Source of the DNA: Bacteroides sp.
GTDB lineage: Bacteria; Bacillota; Clostridia; Oscillospirales; Ruminococcaceae
Length of the DNA stretch: 64,000 nucleotides
NCBI GenBank assembly: GCA_023663265.1
Contig: JAMPHV010000002.1
Location: 1 to 64,000 of the forward strand
Reading direction: 5' to 3'
The notes under the pieces are model-generated. The model did not search any database and was not told where the DNA came from. It was given only the letters and a program-made list of their open reading frames with translations. The stretch's first letter is position 1; each line of letters opens with the position of its first letter. The position numbers and the translations under genes were made by a program. This document shows, piece by piece, positions 1 through 7,824 of the stretch.

Positions 1-187
1 ACACTTAAGCCCCGCGGGAGGCGCGCTGCTCTCGCTTCCGAGAATAAAAGAACATCACATAATATGCAATTTTAAGAATTAGTAAATCAGTGCTTTTATG
101 AAAATTAAAGCATTATCTTAAGCGCAGTCATAAAAACAGTATCTCTGATTTAGAAATTTTGGTGAAACTTAAGTTTCGTTATAATAA
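1..187. other. Left-edge intergenic DNA, no gene seen
   Basis: The first 60 bases are GC-rich and the rest strongly AT-rich. I see no open frame with a ribosome site, no RNA gene and no clear terminator. It may be the spacer after a gene lying outside the window. Confidence 0.5.
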
Positions 188-216
188 TTGACAATTTTTT
201 GAAGCTTTGGTATAGT
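188..216 (+). promoter_or_regulatory. Upstream sigma-A-like promoter of the padR operon
   Basis: TTGACA at 188-193, a 17-base spacer and TATAGT at 211-216. It lies upstream of a second, stronger promoter in the same direction, so the operon may have tandem promoters. Confidence 0.55.
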
Positions 217-273
217 TTTTTAAAGCTGTTTTTCTTACAGCATAAATTTTTTGAAAAAATTTACAATATTGTA

Positions 274-302
274 TTGACAAACGATATTATATACGCTATA
301 AT
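274..302 (+). promoter_or_regulatory. Consensus sigma-A promoter of the padR operon
   Basis: TTGACA at 274-279, exactly 17 bases, then TATAAT at 297-302: a perfect consensus. The initiation region would be about 60 bases before the padR start. The surrounding sequence is rich in AT palindromes, a plausible site for PadR autoregulation, but I cannot define the operator. Confidence 0.85.
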
Positions 303-370
303 ATAGTAAAAGCTATAAAAACACTTTTAAAAGAAACGCAAAACCGATATTTTGACAGAGAGGTGATCAA

Positions 371-703
371 ATGACGTTCCCGATCACGTCGGCATTGCTT
401 GACGCTTTGGTGCTGGCGGTTGTGGCTAAGGACGACACCTACGGGTATAAAATAACACAGGATATAAGAGTAGCCGTAGACGTGTCCGAATCAACTCTGT
501 ATCCAGTACTGCGGCGGCTGCAAAAGGAAGAGGTGCTTGAAACCTACGACAGAGAATTTCAGGGAAGAAACCGACGGTATTACCGAGTAACTCCAAAGGG
601 CAGCGCGGCGCTGGAGCTGTACCGCGAGGAGTGGAAGCTGCATAGGAAAAAAATTGAGGACATAATTTTTACTCAAGGAGAGGAGCAGGACCCCAATGAA
701 TAA
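371..703 (+). CDS. PadR family transcriptional regulator
   Basis: A 110-residue winged-helix regulator of the short PadR (PadR-s1) type. Residues 9-80 carry the PadR signature: a helix ending in the DTYGYKI stretch, the recognition helix around SESTLYPVLRRL, and a wing with GRNRRYYRVTPKG. The C-terminal helix (about 82-100) would serve dimerisation. It is preceded by GAGGTG six bases before ATG, and its last eight bases overlap the next gene. PadR genes of this layout usually repress their own operon with DUF1700 and DUF4097 genes, as found here. The inducer is not predictable from the sequence. Confidence 0.92.
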   Translation: MTFPITSALLDALVLAVVAKDDTYGYKITQDIRVAVDVSESTLYPVLRRLQKEEVLETYDREFQGRNRRYYRVTPKGSAALELYREEWKLHRKKIEDIIFTQGEEQDPNE

Positions 704-1331
704 ATACGAGTTTTTATCTCAGCTCAGAAATGCGCTTTCCTCATTGCCCAAGGAGGAGAGGGAAGCGGCTATGAGCTATTACGAGGAGTTTTTCAGCGAC
801 GCGGGCGAGGAAAACGAGCAGGCGGTCATTGCCAGCTTAGGTACTCCCGAGTCGCTGGCACAATCCATAATTGCCGAAAACGATAAGGTTAATCCCGAAC
901 CTAAGACGGAAAACGACGGCAGCGGTTTCGGCGGATTTACGCCTCCGCCAACTCCTGCGCAGCAGGCGAATAGGTGGACGGGCGGACAGCTTGCCTTGAT
1001 TATAGTGCTTGCCGTTTTGGCTTCGCCTATCTGGCTCGGACTTCTGTCAGCTGTTTTAGGGGTAATTGTCGGTCTTATCGGCGCGTTGATAGGCTTGTAC
1101 GCGGGCTTCGGCGCAGGAGCGCTGGGTCTGCTTGTGGGCGGAGCGGTAGCTTTGTTTACCGAACCGACGGCGGGAATATTTTTGATAGGCATAGCTCTTA
1201 TTTTGGGGGGCTTGATACCCTTGGCTGTATACCCGCTCAGCAAGGCGATAGTTAAACTCATAACGGCTTGCGTTAAAGGGATAGGCTCGTTATTCAACAG
1301 GCTTACGGGAAAAAAGGAGGCAAGACAATGA
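696..1331 (+). CDS. DUF1700 (HAAS) family membrane protein
   Basis: 211 residues. The N-terminal 60 residues form the helical HAAS/DUF1700 module (NKYEFLSQLRNALSSLP, then YYEEFFSDAGEE and LGTPESLAQSI). A Pro/Gly-rich linker follows (about 70-93), then four Gly-rich hydrophobic segments between 95 and 190 and a basic tail. The start overlaps padR by 8 bases and the stop overlaps the next gene, so the operon is translationally coupled. The family is typically found with PadR and DUF4097 proteins in Firmicutes and is thought to take part in envelope-stress sensing. The molecular function is unknown. Confidence 0.88.
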   Translation: MNKYEFLSQLRNALSSLPKEEREAAMSYYEEFFSDAGEENEQAVIASLGTPESLAQSIIAENDKVNPEPKTENDGSGFGGFTPPPTPAQQANRWTGGQLALIIVLAVLASPIWLGLLSAVLGVIVGLIGALIGLYAGFGAGALGLLVGGAVALFTEPTAGIFLIGIALILGGLIPLAVYPLSKAIVKLITACVKGIGSLFNRLTGKKEARQ

Positions 1332-2278
1332 AAAAAGGCGCGGCAAAATATATAGTAGGCGGCTCGATAGTGGCGGCAGGTCTGGTACTGGTAACAACAG
1401 CCGTATGCATAGACGGCTGGAGGCTGTTTACGAACTTCCCGGAGGTGACGATAAACCCAACGGGCGTACACGTTTTTTACGGCGGCAACGACTATGAATA
1501 CGCAAGCGGTGAATATGCAATCGGAGGAACGGATATAATGGAAACAAGCGAGATCAAAAACGTAAAAATAGACATAGGACACGGCAAGGTAGTGGTAAAG
1601 AGAGGAAATGTTGATAAAATAGATATACAGACAAAAAATATTGTGGCCGATCAATTTAAATACGAGGTCAAAGGGGATACGCTGACGATAAAATACAAGA
1701 AAGGCTTCACCTTTTTCAGCTTCGATATGAGCGGAAACGACGAGATCACCGTAATTTTTCCCGAGGACGCGGTTTACGACGACATGGAGATCGATAACGG
1801 AGCGGGAAATATGCTCATCTCGGATATTGCGGCAAGGGAAATGGATATCGACAACGGCGCAGGCGAATTAAGCCTGAAAAACGTTGTCGTTGACGGAGAG
1901 CTGGATATGGACACGGGTGCGGGCGCAATAAAAATAGATACCTTAAGCTGCGGAAATTTAGAGATCGAGTCCGGAGTTGGAGAGGTGAACGCTTCAAACG
2001 TAAAATGCGGCAGCATAAAATCCGACAGCGGAATAGGGAGCTTCAGCTTCAGCGGAGAGATCAACGGCGACGCTTATATACAAAACGGCGTTGGCGAGGT
2101 TAAAATGAACGTATACGGAAGCTCTGCCGATTACAGCTTTAAGGTCGATTCGGGAATAGGTCAGGTCAAGATCAACGGAAACGCTCCCGTTCAGACAAGC
2201 GGAGGAAAATACACTTTTAAGGTCAGCTCGGGAGTAGGAGAGGTAAGGATCGATTTTACGGACAAGGAGAGTGAATAA
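1328..2278 (+). CDS. DUF4097 family beta-repeat protein, membrane anchored
   Basis: 316 residues with one N-terminal membrane segment (about 8-28) and a large extracytoplasmic part. From about residue 150 it consists of short beta-solenoid repeats built on [DS]-x-G-x-G (DNGAGN, DNGAGE, DTGAGA, ESGVGE, DSGIGS, QNGVGE, DSGIGQ, SSGVGE), typical of DUF4097/adhesin-like beta-helix proteins. ATGA overlaps DUF1700 by four bases. Likely function: an envelope sensor or scaffold working with the DUF1700 and PspC partners; this is inferred from context only. Confidence 0.88.
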   Translation: MKKGAAKYIVGGSIVAAGLVLVTTAVCIDGWRLFTNFPEVTINPTGVHVFYGGNDYEYASGEYAIGGTDIMETSEIKNVKIDIGHGKVVVKRGNVDKIDIQTKNIVADQFKYEVKGDTLTIKYKKGFTFFSFDMSGNDEITVIFPEDAVYDDMEIDNGAGNMLISDIAAREMDIDNGAGELSLKNVVVDGELDMDTGAGAIKIDTLSCGNLEIESGVGEVNASNVKCGSIKSDSGIGSFSFSGEINGDAYIQNGVGEVKMNVYGSSADYSFKVDSGIGQVKINGNAPVQTSGGKYTFKVSSGVGEVRIDFTDKESE

Positions 2279-2279
2279 T

Positions 2280-2480
2280 ATGCCCAAAAAATTGTATAGG
2301 ATAGAGCAGGGAAGGGTATTTTGCGGAGTTTGCGGAGGTATTGCGGAATATCTTAATTTAGATCACAACGTGGTAAGACTGCTGGCGGTTTTGATAAGCG
2401 TGTTTACCGCATGCTTTCCTATGCTGGTCGCGTATATCGTTATGGCGTGTATTTTACCGACTAAGTCCATGACGTTCTAA
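2280..2480 (+). CDS. PspC domain protein
   Basis: 66 residues, the usual size of stand-alone PspC proteins. It has the conserved start PKKLYRIEQGRVFCGVCGGIAEYL, followed by a LDHNVVRLLAVL helix and one membrane segment (about 36-62). I chose the ATG at 2280 rather than the in-frame GTG at 2271, because AAGGAGA at 2264-2270 is correctly spaced (9 bases) for the ATG and touches the GTG. Last gene of the PadR operon, consistent with an envelope-stress role. Its stop codon TAA coincides with the edge of the following repeat. Confidence 0.9.
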   Translation: MPKKLYRIEQGRVFCGVCGGIAEYLNLDHNVVRLLAVLISVFTACFPMLVAYIVMACILPTKSMTF

Positions 2481-2642
2481 GAACCTGTTTTCACAAGATA
2501 TTGTACGCGTCTTTTCGGCAAATTTTGCCGATGACTGCGTTGGAAATCCTTGAAATACATCAAGTATTCCTGCGGCTTTCCGCCTTGTCCTCGACAAAAT
2601 TTGCTCGAAAATCCACGCACAAATCTTGTGAAGACAGGTTCT
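2480..2642. repeat. Fold-back MITE-like element
   Basis: About 163 bp with 20-bp terminal inverted repeats: AGAACCTGTTTTCACAAGAT at the left, ATCTTGTGAAGACAGGTTCT at the right (one mismatch). The interior is also an imperfect palindrome, for example TCGGCAAATTTTGCCGA against TCGACAAAATTTGCTCGA, so the whole unit can fold into one long hairpin. It is flanked by TAA on both sides (a possible 3-bp target duplication; the left TAA is the pspC stop). No transposase lies inside, so it is probably a non-autonomous element. Confidence 0.75.
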
Positions 2643-2670
2643 AACAAATATCTCAATAAATATGATAAAA

Positions 2671-2712
2671 AAACGCCGATTTGTGTAAAATGCATAAATC
2701 GGCGTTTCCTTA
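2671..2712 (+). terminator. Terminator after the PadR operon
   Basis: AAACGCCGATTT pairs with AAATCGGCGTTT (12 bp, loop about 13), followed by a short T-rich run. It lies downstream of the inserted repeat, so it may be the original operon terminator pushed away from pspC. Confidence 0.65.
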
Positions 2713-2825
2713 TAAAAAATGCAAGCTCAAAAACATCGTCGATACGACATAATATTATAAACATATTCCTTGAAAATAGGTTAAAATATATAAAACCGCA
2801 AAAAATAATATTTTGATTTACGGAT

Positions 2826-2854
2826 TTGCATTGTGCAGGTTTACCGATTAAAAT
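2826..2854 (+). promoter_or_regulatory. Probable promoter of the ECF S-component gene
   Basis: TTGCAT, 17 bases, TAAAAT, ending 39 bases before the start codon. Moderately matched sigma-A elements. I see no riboswitch in the short leader. Confidence 0.45.
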
Positions 2855-2893
2855 ATAAACAGAAACATTTTTGACCCGAAAGGAAGAATTACA

Positions 2894-3688
2894 ATGGAAC
2901 GCACAGCGAATAAAAGAATTATGAAGATCGTAACGGTGGGGTTGATGGCGGCGCTGGTCTATGTGGGAAATTATCTTTCCTTCCCCATACCCAACGGGCT
3001 TTTGGTGACGCGGATACATCTCGGCAATTCCATGTGTCTTCTTGCGGGACTTTTGTTCTGCGGGAGCACGGGAGGCATTGCAAGCGGAATCGGGGCGGCT
3101 ATGTATGACCTGTTTAATCCCGCTTATGTACTTTCAGCGCCCTATACCTTTATATCAAAGTTTGCTATGGGCTTTGCTGCGGGCAAGCTAAACCGCCGAA
3201 ACGCCGACGGCAGGATACCGCTTTTGACCACGGTCATAGCGGCGGTTTTCGGACAGCTTACTTATATAGTTCTGTATCTTGTAAAATCTTTTTTTACCGT
3301 CCTTATTTTGGGAGGCACTGTGGAAGCTGCGTGGATAGCGGTAGGCACAAACGCGGTCACCTCCTCGGTGAACGCGGTTTTGGCGGTTGTTATTTCCGTT
3401 CCTCTTTACATTGCGCTTAAAGCGGCTTTGTCAAAAACTCCCGTTCGCGCGCTTATAAACGAGAAAACCGAGAGCAAGGGACATTTCAATCCCGTTACGG
3501 TCGGACTTGCGGTCTTTGCCTTTATCTCCGTAACCGTTTATACTCTCGATCTTTCGGTGCAGACCAAGCTCCAAAAGCAGGAGGCGGAGGAAAAGGCGGC
3601 GCTGGAGGAAAGGCTCGAGGATTATGAAAACAGGCTGGATCATCTTTACGAGCAGCTCGGGATAGAGCCGCCGATAACGGAGACGTAA
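2894..3688 (+). CDS. ECF transporter S component, riboflavin-type family
   Basis: 264 residues. Residues 8-185 form a polytopic membrane domain with about six helices, typical of energy-coupling-factor S components of the COG4720 group (TVGLMAALVYVGNYLSFPIP, then the loop GNSMCLLAGLLFC and FNPAYVLSAPYTFISKF). The substrate cannot be assigned securely; the family includes riboflavin and other vitamin transporters. Unusual: after the last core helix there is another hydrophobic segment (about 200-218) and a charged coiled coil (220-255, KLQKQEAEEKAALEERL) not normally present. No EcfA or EcfT gene is adjacent, so it would rely on a shared ECF module. GAAAGGAAG precedes the ATG. Confidence 0.8.
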   Translation: MERTANKRIMKIVTVGLMAALVYVGNYLSFPIPNGLLVTRIHLGNSMCLLAGLLFCGSTGGIASGIGAAMYDLFNPAYVLSAPYTFISKFAMGFAAGKLNRRNADGRIPLLTTVIAAVFGQLTYIVLYLVKSFFTVLILGGTVEAAWIAVGTNAVTSSVNAVLAVVISVPLYIALKAALSKTPVRALINEKTESKGHFNPVTVGLAVFAFISVTVYTLDLSVQTKLQKQEAEEKAALEERLEDYENRLDHLYEQLGIEPPITET

Positions 3689-3689
3689 T

Positions 3690-3742
3690 TCTGTTTGGAA
3701 TTAGTATCAATATTCAGTCTGTTTTTGTATTTGGAAAGAGCA
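3690..3742. repeat. Remnant of the TATTTGGAA palindromic element family
   Basis: Contains TTTGGAATTAGTAT and, 20 bases on, TTTTTGTATTTGGAAAGAGCAT. Read on the minus strand this matches both ends of the element inserted at 38806-38933 (ATACTCTTTCCAAATACAAA and ATACTAATTCCAAATA ends). It sits immediately after the ECF gene stop. Confidence 0.55.
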
Positions 3743-3750
3743 TAAGAATG

Positions 3751-3783
3751 GGGGCTGTTGCTTGATTGCAGCAGCCCCTTTAA
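3751..3783 (+). terminator. Terminator after the ECF S-component gene
   Basis: GGGGCTGTTGC pairs with GCAGCAGCCCC (11-bp stem with one wobble, loop about 6). Only a short T-run (TTTAAA) follows. Confidence 0.55.
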
Positions 3784-3795
3784 ATGAGGTATAAC

Positions 3796-3820
3796 AAAAT
3801 TCCGTAGGTCGGAATTTGTT
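3796..3820 (-). terminator. Possible terminator of the EAL gene
   Basis: AAATTCCG and CGGAATTT form an 8-bp hairpin 20 bases past the minus-strand stop, followed on the minus strand by TTGTTAT. The tail is weak. Confidence 0.4.
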
Positions 3821-3840
3821 GCGAAAATAGATCATGCGGA

Positions 3841-6375
3841 TCATTCATCAGCCTTATGAAAATCCGTATGGGAGTTAAAATCCCTAAACATATCCTCGTC
3901 GACCGGCTTTGAGTAAAAATATCCTTGGACCATATCGCAGCTCGTTTCCTTGAGGAAATGTATCTGATCCACCGTCTCAACGCCCTCGCAGATAACGGAA
4001 ATATGAAGACGAGTTGCCATGCTGATAATGCTTGAAATAATGATTTGATCGTTATTCAGCAGCGTGTGGTTGGCAAAAAATTCCTTGTCTATTTTAAGAA
4101 TGTCAACGGGCAGGCTCTTTAAAAGGTTAAGCGAGGAAAAGCCCGAGCCGAAGTCGTCGATTGAAACCATAAAGCCTATTTGCTTCATTTTTTCCATTAC
4201 GTCGAGAGCTTCCTTTTGATTTTCAAGGAATACGCTTTCCGTAAGCTCGAACTCTAACAGATGAGTGGGAATGCCGTAGCTGCTTACCAAGCTTTTTATT
4301 CTTTCAAGGAAGCCTTCCTCCTTTAAATGGAGCATAGAAACATTGACCGAAATAGGCACCACGGGAAGCCCGCTGTCTATCCTGCTTTTTATAAAGCGGC
4401 ATACCTCCTCGTAAACGTAAAAATCAAGCGCGGTTATAAAGCCGTTCTTTTCAAGACAGGGGATAAAGTCGTTGGGTGGGATCATGGTGCCGTCAGGCTT
4501 TCTCCAGCGCACTAACGCCTCGCCGCCAACAAGACGGGAATTTTCCAACGCGATCTTGGGCTGATAGTATACCACAAATTCGCGGTTGATAAGCCCTTTC
4601 ATGGCGTTGTTGAGCATTTCTATTTCATACTTGATGCTGTTGCTCATGCTTTCGCGATAGGCAACGCAGGTGGTCTCCGTGATATTTTTTTCGCTTTTTG
4701 CCGCAAGGGCAACATTATCGAGCGCTGTATTTATATCGATGTTTTTATCGGTAAAGGTGTATAAGCCGCAGGAGAAGGTGAAGTTGAAGCCCGAATGCTT
4801 AAGCTTTTCGTTATGCACAAAGGCGTCGGTAACAGACAGAGCTGTGCTTTCAAGCTCGCCCTCGGGGCATCGCACAAGAGAAATGAACTTATCGGAAAAA
4901 ATGCGCGAGCTGAATATTATTTCCTTTTTGTTAGGCGCGATCGCCGCCGCAAAATCTCTCAGCACACGGTCGCCGTTTTCCTCGCCGTATTTTTCGTTAA
5001 CATATTTAAAATTATTGATATCGTAATAGATCAGAGAAAGATTTTCGGGTCTTTCTTCCATTTGCAGCGTTTCGGCGGCGATACGCCTAAACTTGTTGAG
5101 ATTGGGCATACCCGTAAGCTTATCGTAATTGGTAAGTCGGTCAATGGTTTTGCCCGCGGTCTGAAAATCGCGCAGCTTAAACAGATAGGAGGAAATGATC
5201 CTGCCTACGGTTTTAAGCGTCCCTATATCTCGGCTGTCAAAGCTTTTGGCTTCCTTAAAGTTTTCGCAGCATAAAACTCCGTTGAATTTGCCGCAGCTGC
5301 CGAGGGCGCAGTACAGTGTGGATTTTGCGCTGCCCGACAGGGAAACGGAAAAGCTTTTTAAAATATCGGGTATATTGCCGTTTTTCATGCTTTCGGCATA
5401 TACAACTCCGTTAACGTCAAACAAGGAAAGCATAAGGCTCCATGTATTGCTGTCCGTTTGCTCGAGGTCGTCCTTGGTCATGTATTCGTTAGAGGAGCAG
5501 TAGCTGTGGCTCACTTTTAGGGAGCAGGGCTTTTCGCCTGTTTCGATTACATACGCTCTGTCAAGACCGAAATGCTTTCCCGTCTTTGCAAGCACGGATC
5601 TTATCGCTTCGTCCGCATCGACCGATCTATCGGCGGTATCAAAGGCGTATTCGGTGATCTCTTTCTCGAAATCGCTGTATGCTTCTGTTGCTGCCGCGCT
5701 TCGGCTGTCCTTGTCGATCTTGACAAGCAGACCCATTACGCTTTCCTCTCCTCCCGCTGCGGTGGTCTGTGCCTTAATGGAATAAGGGGAGAAGTCTCCG
5801 CCGTTTGAGAGTCTGAGCTCGCAGCTTATATCGCTTTTGCCTTCGTAAACGTCTCTGCAAAGACGGCGGAAGAGCTCCGCGTCCTCTTCGCAGACAACGT
5901 TCTTTTCGATAAAATATTTTTCAAAATCGTCCATACAGCCCGTAAAGGCAAATTCGCCTCCGCGGTTGGTATAGAGATACATTTTTTTGCTTGTCAGGTC
6001 GTAGCGGAAAACGCAGTCCGCCGAAAGGGAAGCCGCCGCCAAAACGGTATCGGTTTCATGCGACTTAAAGAGCATAATGTTGACCGACGTTTTATCTTCG
6101 ATTTTTTTGTCCACGGTGAAAACAGCGTTGAAATATCCGTGAGAATTTTTTATGATCAAATTAAAGCTGTCGCGCACGGCGGAAATTTTCTTAATCTCAT
6201 TTATGTATTTTTCCAATTCCAAGGCGCGTATCAAGGCGTTCCCGTTGGAGCGGAGAACGGCAAAGAAGCCGTAGGCTCCCTCGTCCGCGTGCAGCACGTC
6301 GGTGTTTGTGTCGGTTATCAGAATTTTCACGTTACCGATAAATTCGGTGTCGTTATGTAAGTACGGCTGATGCAA
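3841..6375 (-). CDS. c-di-GMP phosphodiesterase: sensor-GAF-degenerate GGDEF-EAL
   Basis: 844 residues, cytosolic. The N-terminal part (about 1-400) looks like PAS- and GAF-type sensor domains. A GGDEF-fold domain follows at about 415-570 (LTNYDKLTGMPNLNKF, DINNFKYVNEKYG), but the catalytic GGDEF position reads FSDKF, so it should not make c-di-GMP. The EAL domain (about 585-835) keeps the catalytic set: EALVRW, the Asn of SVNVS, ELTES, DDFGSG, KIDKE, CEGVE and VQGYFYSKP. It should therefore hydrolyse c-di-GMP. The start appears to be TTG (6373-6375) with GGAGGAGGT just upstream. Single gene with its own promoter. Confidence 0.9.
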   Translation of the reverse strand: MHQPYLHNDTEFIGNVKILITDTNTDVLHADEGAYGFFAVLRSNGNALIRALELEKYINEIKKISAVRDSFNLIIKNSHGYFNAVFTVDKKIEDKTSVNIMLFKSHETDTVLAAASLSADCVFRYDLTSKKMYLYTNRGGEFAFTGCMDDFEKYFIEKNVVCEEDAELFRRLCRDVYEGKSDISCELRLSNGGDFSPYSIKAQTTAAGGEESVMGLLVKIDKDSRSAAATEAYSDFEKEITEYAFDTADRSVDADEAIRSVLAKTGKHFGLDRAYVIETGEKPCSLKVSHSYCSSNEYMTKDDLEQTDSNTWSLMLSLFDVNGVVYAESMKNGNIPDILKSFSVSLSGSAKSTLYCALGSCGKFNGVLCCENFKEAKSFDSRDIGTLKTVGRIISSYLFKLRDFQTAGKTIDRLTNYDKLTGMPNLNKFRRIAAETLQMEERPENLSLIYYDINNFKYVNEKYGEENGDRVLRDFAAAIAPNKKEIIFSSRIFSDKFISLVRCPEGELESTALSVTDAFVHNEKLKHSGFNFTFSCGLYTFTDKNIDINTALDNVALAAKSEKNITETTCVAYRESMSNSIKYEIEMLNNAMKGLINREFVVYYQPKIALENSRLVGGEALVRWRKPDGTMIPPNDFIPCLEKNGFITALDFYVYEEVCRFIKSRIDSGLPVVPISVNVSMLHLKEEGFLERIKSLVSSYGIPTHLLEFELTESVFLENQKEALDVMEKMKQIGFMVSIDDFGSGFSSLNLLKSLPVDILKIDKEFFANHTLLNNDQIIISSIISMATRLHISVICEGVETVDQIHFLKETSCDMVQGYFYSKPVDEDMFRDFNSHTDFHKADE

Positions 6376-6580
6376 AGTTACCTCCTCCGGGGTTTGGAAA
6401 ATGCCCGATTAAATGAGTTATATAGGCAGATGAGACGTTTATCCGATAAGATATTTCATAATCGTATAAGAAAAAGCGATAGTATAAGAAAAACCGAATT
6501 TGTATGTATTTTATCCGAAAGTGACATATAAAAAATATCTTGTTGAAAGTTATCTTTTTTATATATTTTCACTAATCAGT

Positions 6581-6609
6581 ATTATATACCAAAAAATTAA
6601 AAAGGTCAA
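6581..6609 (-). promoter_or_regulatory. Sigma-A promoter of the EAL gene
   Basis: On the minus strand TTGACC, 17 bases, TATAAT (the -10 at 6581-6586 in plus coordinates). This gives a leader of about 200 bases before the TTG start, long enough for regulation, though I recognise no riboswitch in it. Confidence 0.75.
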
Positions 6610-6934
6610 TAGTTTTTTTATTGAGGTTTAACAACGGTTACATGACAGAAATTACAAAAAAGCATCTACTTTTTTATTAACTGTGACTATAAATGTATAA
6701 ATCTCGCTATGTAATCGTTTTCAATTTAAGCCGACAAGCCGATAAAAACCGTTTTCTTGAAAAAAAGTCGGTTGTTTATAAGTGTTTATAACAGTTTCAA
6801 CAAATTTTTGAACTGATTTTTTACGATAAAAGCAGTTGATTTTGTAACCGACTGTCACAGCTGTCAAAAAAGCCGCAAAGTCTTATCTGCCTTTGTTTTG
6901 TTCGTTTAAACCCGTTATTTTTTATGAAATTTTA
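6610..6934. other. AT-rich intergenic DNA, nothing recognised
   Basis: Lies between the divergent promoters of the EAL gene and trmB. It is AT-rich with many short T-runs. I see no ORF with a ribosome site, no tRNA and no convincing hairpin-plus-T-run. Confidence 0.5.
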
Positions 6935-6963
6935 TGGACATTTCGGCGTTATTGTGGTATACT
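6935..6963 (+). promoter_or_regulatory. Promoter of trmB
   Basis: TGGACA, 17 bases, TATACT. It lies inside the 5' extension of the open frame, supporting a trmB start at 7002 rather than an upstream ATG at 6924. Confidence 0.6.
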
Positions 6964-7001
6964 ATAAGAACGGCTTTTATGTGAAAGGAAATTATCGATA
7001 T

Positions 7002-7673
7002 ATGAGAATGAGAAAAAAGCGCCACTTGGATCAGCGTCTTGAGCAATGCGGGGACGTTTGTCTCGGCTGGCTTCCCGATTATATAGCGGAGCAAAGGGAC
7101 AGACCGATAACCGAGCCGTTTGACCGTCAAAAGGTCTTCGGTAACCTTAATCCCGTGCATCTTGAGATCGGCTGCGGAAAAGGCAGGTTTATACAGCAGA
7201 TGGCGGAGCAAAACCCCGATATAAACTTTATAGCCCTGGAGCAGACGCCAAATGTGCTGATCACCGCATTGGAAAGAACTCAAAAAAGCGGAATAAAAAA
7301 TCTCAGATATTATGCAGGCAAGGCGGAGTATTTGGAAAAGGTCTTTGCGCCCCGATCGGTCGAGCGTATTTATCTTAATTTCAGCTGCCCTTATCCCAAG
7401 GAGCGCTATGCCAAGCACCGCCTTACTCATCCTCTTTTTCTGAAAATATACGCTTCTGTTCTTGCAAGGGAAGGAGACATCAGGCAAAAAACGGATAACC
7501 GCCGTCTTTTTGAATTTTCCGTTGAAAATTTTTCCCAACACGGCTGGCGTATGAAAAATGTTTCGCTCGATCTACATAACAGCGGCATAGAGGGGAATAT
7601 TATGACTGAATACGAGGAGCGATTTACGGGAATGGGTATGCCCATTTATTATTTGGAAGCCTATCGTGAATAG
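7002..7673 (+). CDS. trmB: tRNA (guanine-N7)-methyltransferase TrmB
   Basis: 223 residues, a normal length. TrmB methylates G46 in the variable loop of tRNA using S-adenosylmethionine. The start MRMRKKRHL is typical of the family and has GAAAGGA upstream; an in-frame ATG at 6924 lies before the promoter and is rejected. Motifs: LEIGCGKGRF (SAM-binding motif I), ALEQTPNV, the post-IV segment YLNFSCPYPKERYAKHRLTHP and the C-terminal KTDNRRLFEFS. The usual NFSDPWPK motif reads NFSCPYPK here, so the customary Asp is Cys. Some clostridial homologues may vary here too, so loss of activity is not implied. Confidence 0.9.
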   Translation: MRMRKKRHLDQRLEQCGDVCLGWLPDYIAEQRDRPITEPFDRQKVFGNLNPVHLEIGCGKGRFIQQMAEQNPDINFIALEQTPNVLITALERTQKSGIKNLRYYAGKAEYLEKVFAPRSVERIYLNFSCPYPKERYAKHRLTHPLFLKIYASVLAREGDIRQKTDNRRLFEFSVENFSQHGWRMKNVSLDLHNSGIEGNIMTEYEERFTGMGMPIYYLEAYRE

Positions 7674-7722
7674 TTTTCCGCATATTCGCGTATATTCGTT
7701 TTCCCTTTTTTTAAAAAGGGTA

Positions 7723-7751
7723 TTTACTTTTTTGGAAATTTATGATATAAT
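7723..7751 (+). promoter_or_regulatory. Promoter of the 11-mer-repeat protein gene
   Basis: TTTACT, 17 bases, TATAAT with an extended TG element (TGATATAAT). Confidence 0.6.
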
Positions 7752-7824
7752 AATTAAATTAAAATGACATTTAAAGGCAGTAAGCCTGTTAAATTATTTC
7801 AGATCGAAAAGAAAGGGTAATATT

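Noticed and set aside
779..1654. Long open frame on the minus strand opposite DUF1700/DUF4097
   Set aside because: It has no ribosome site and implausible amino-acid composition, and it lies fully opposite well-supported genes.
2640..2893. Search for an FMN or thiamine riboswitch before the ECF S-component
   Set aside because: None of the conserved RFN or THI-box sequences are present; only a terminator and a promoter were found.
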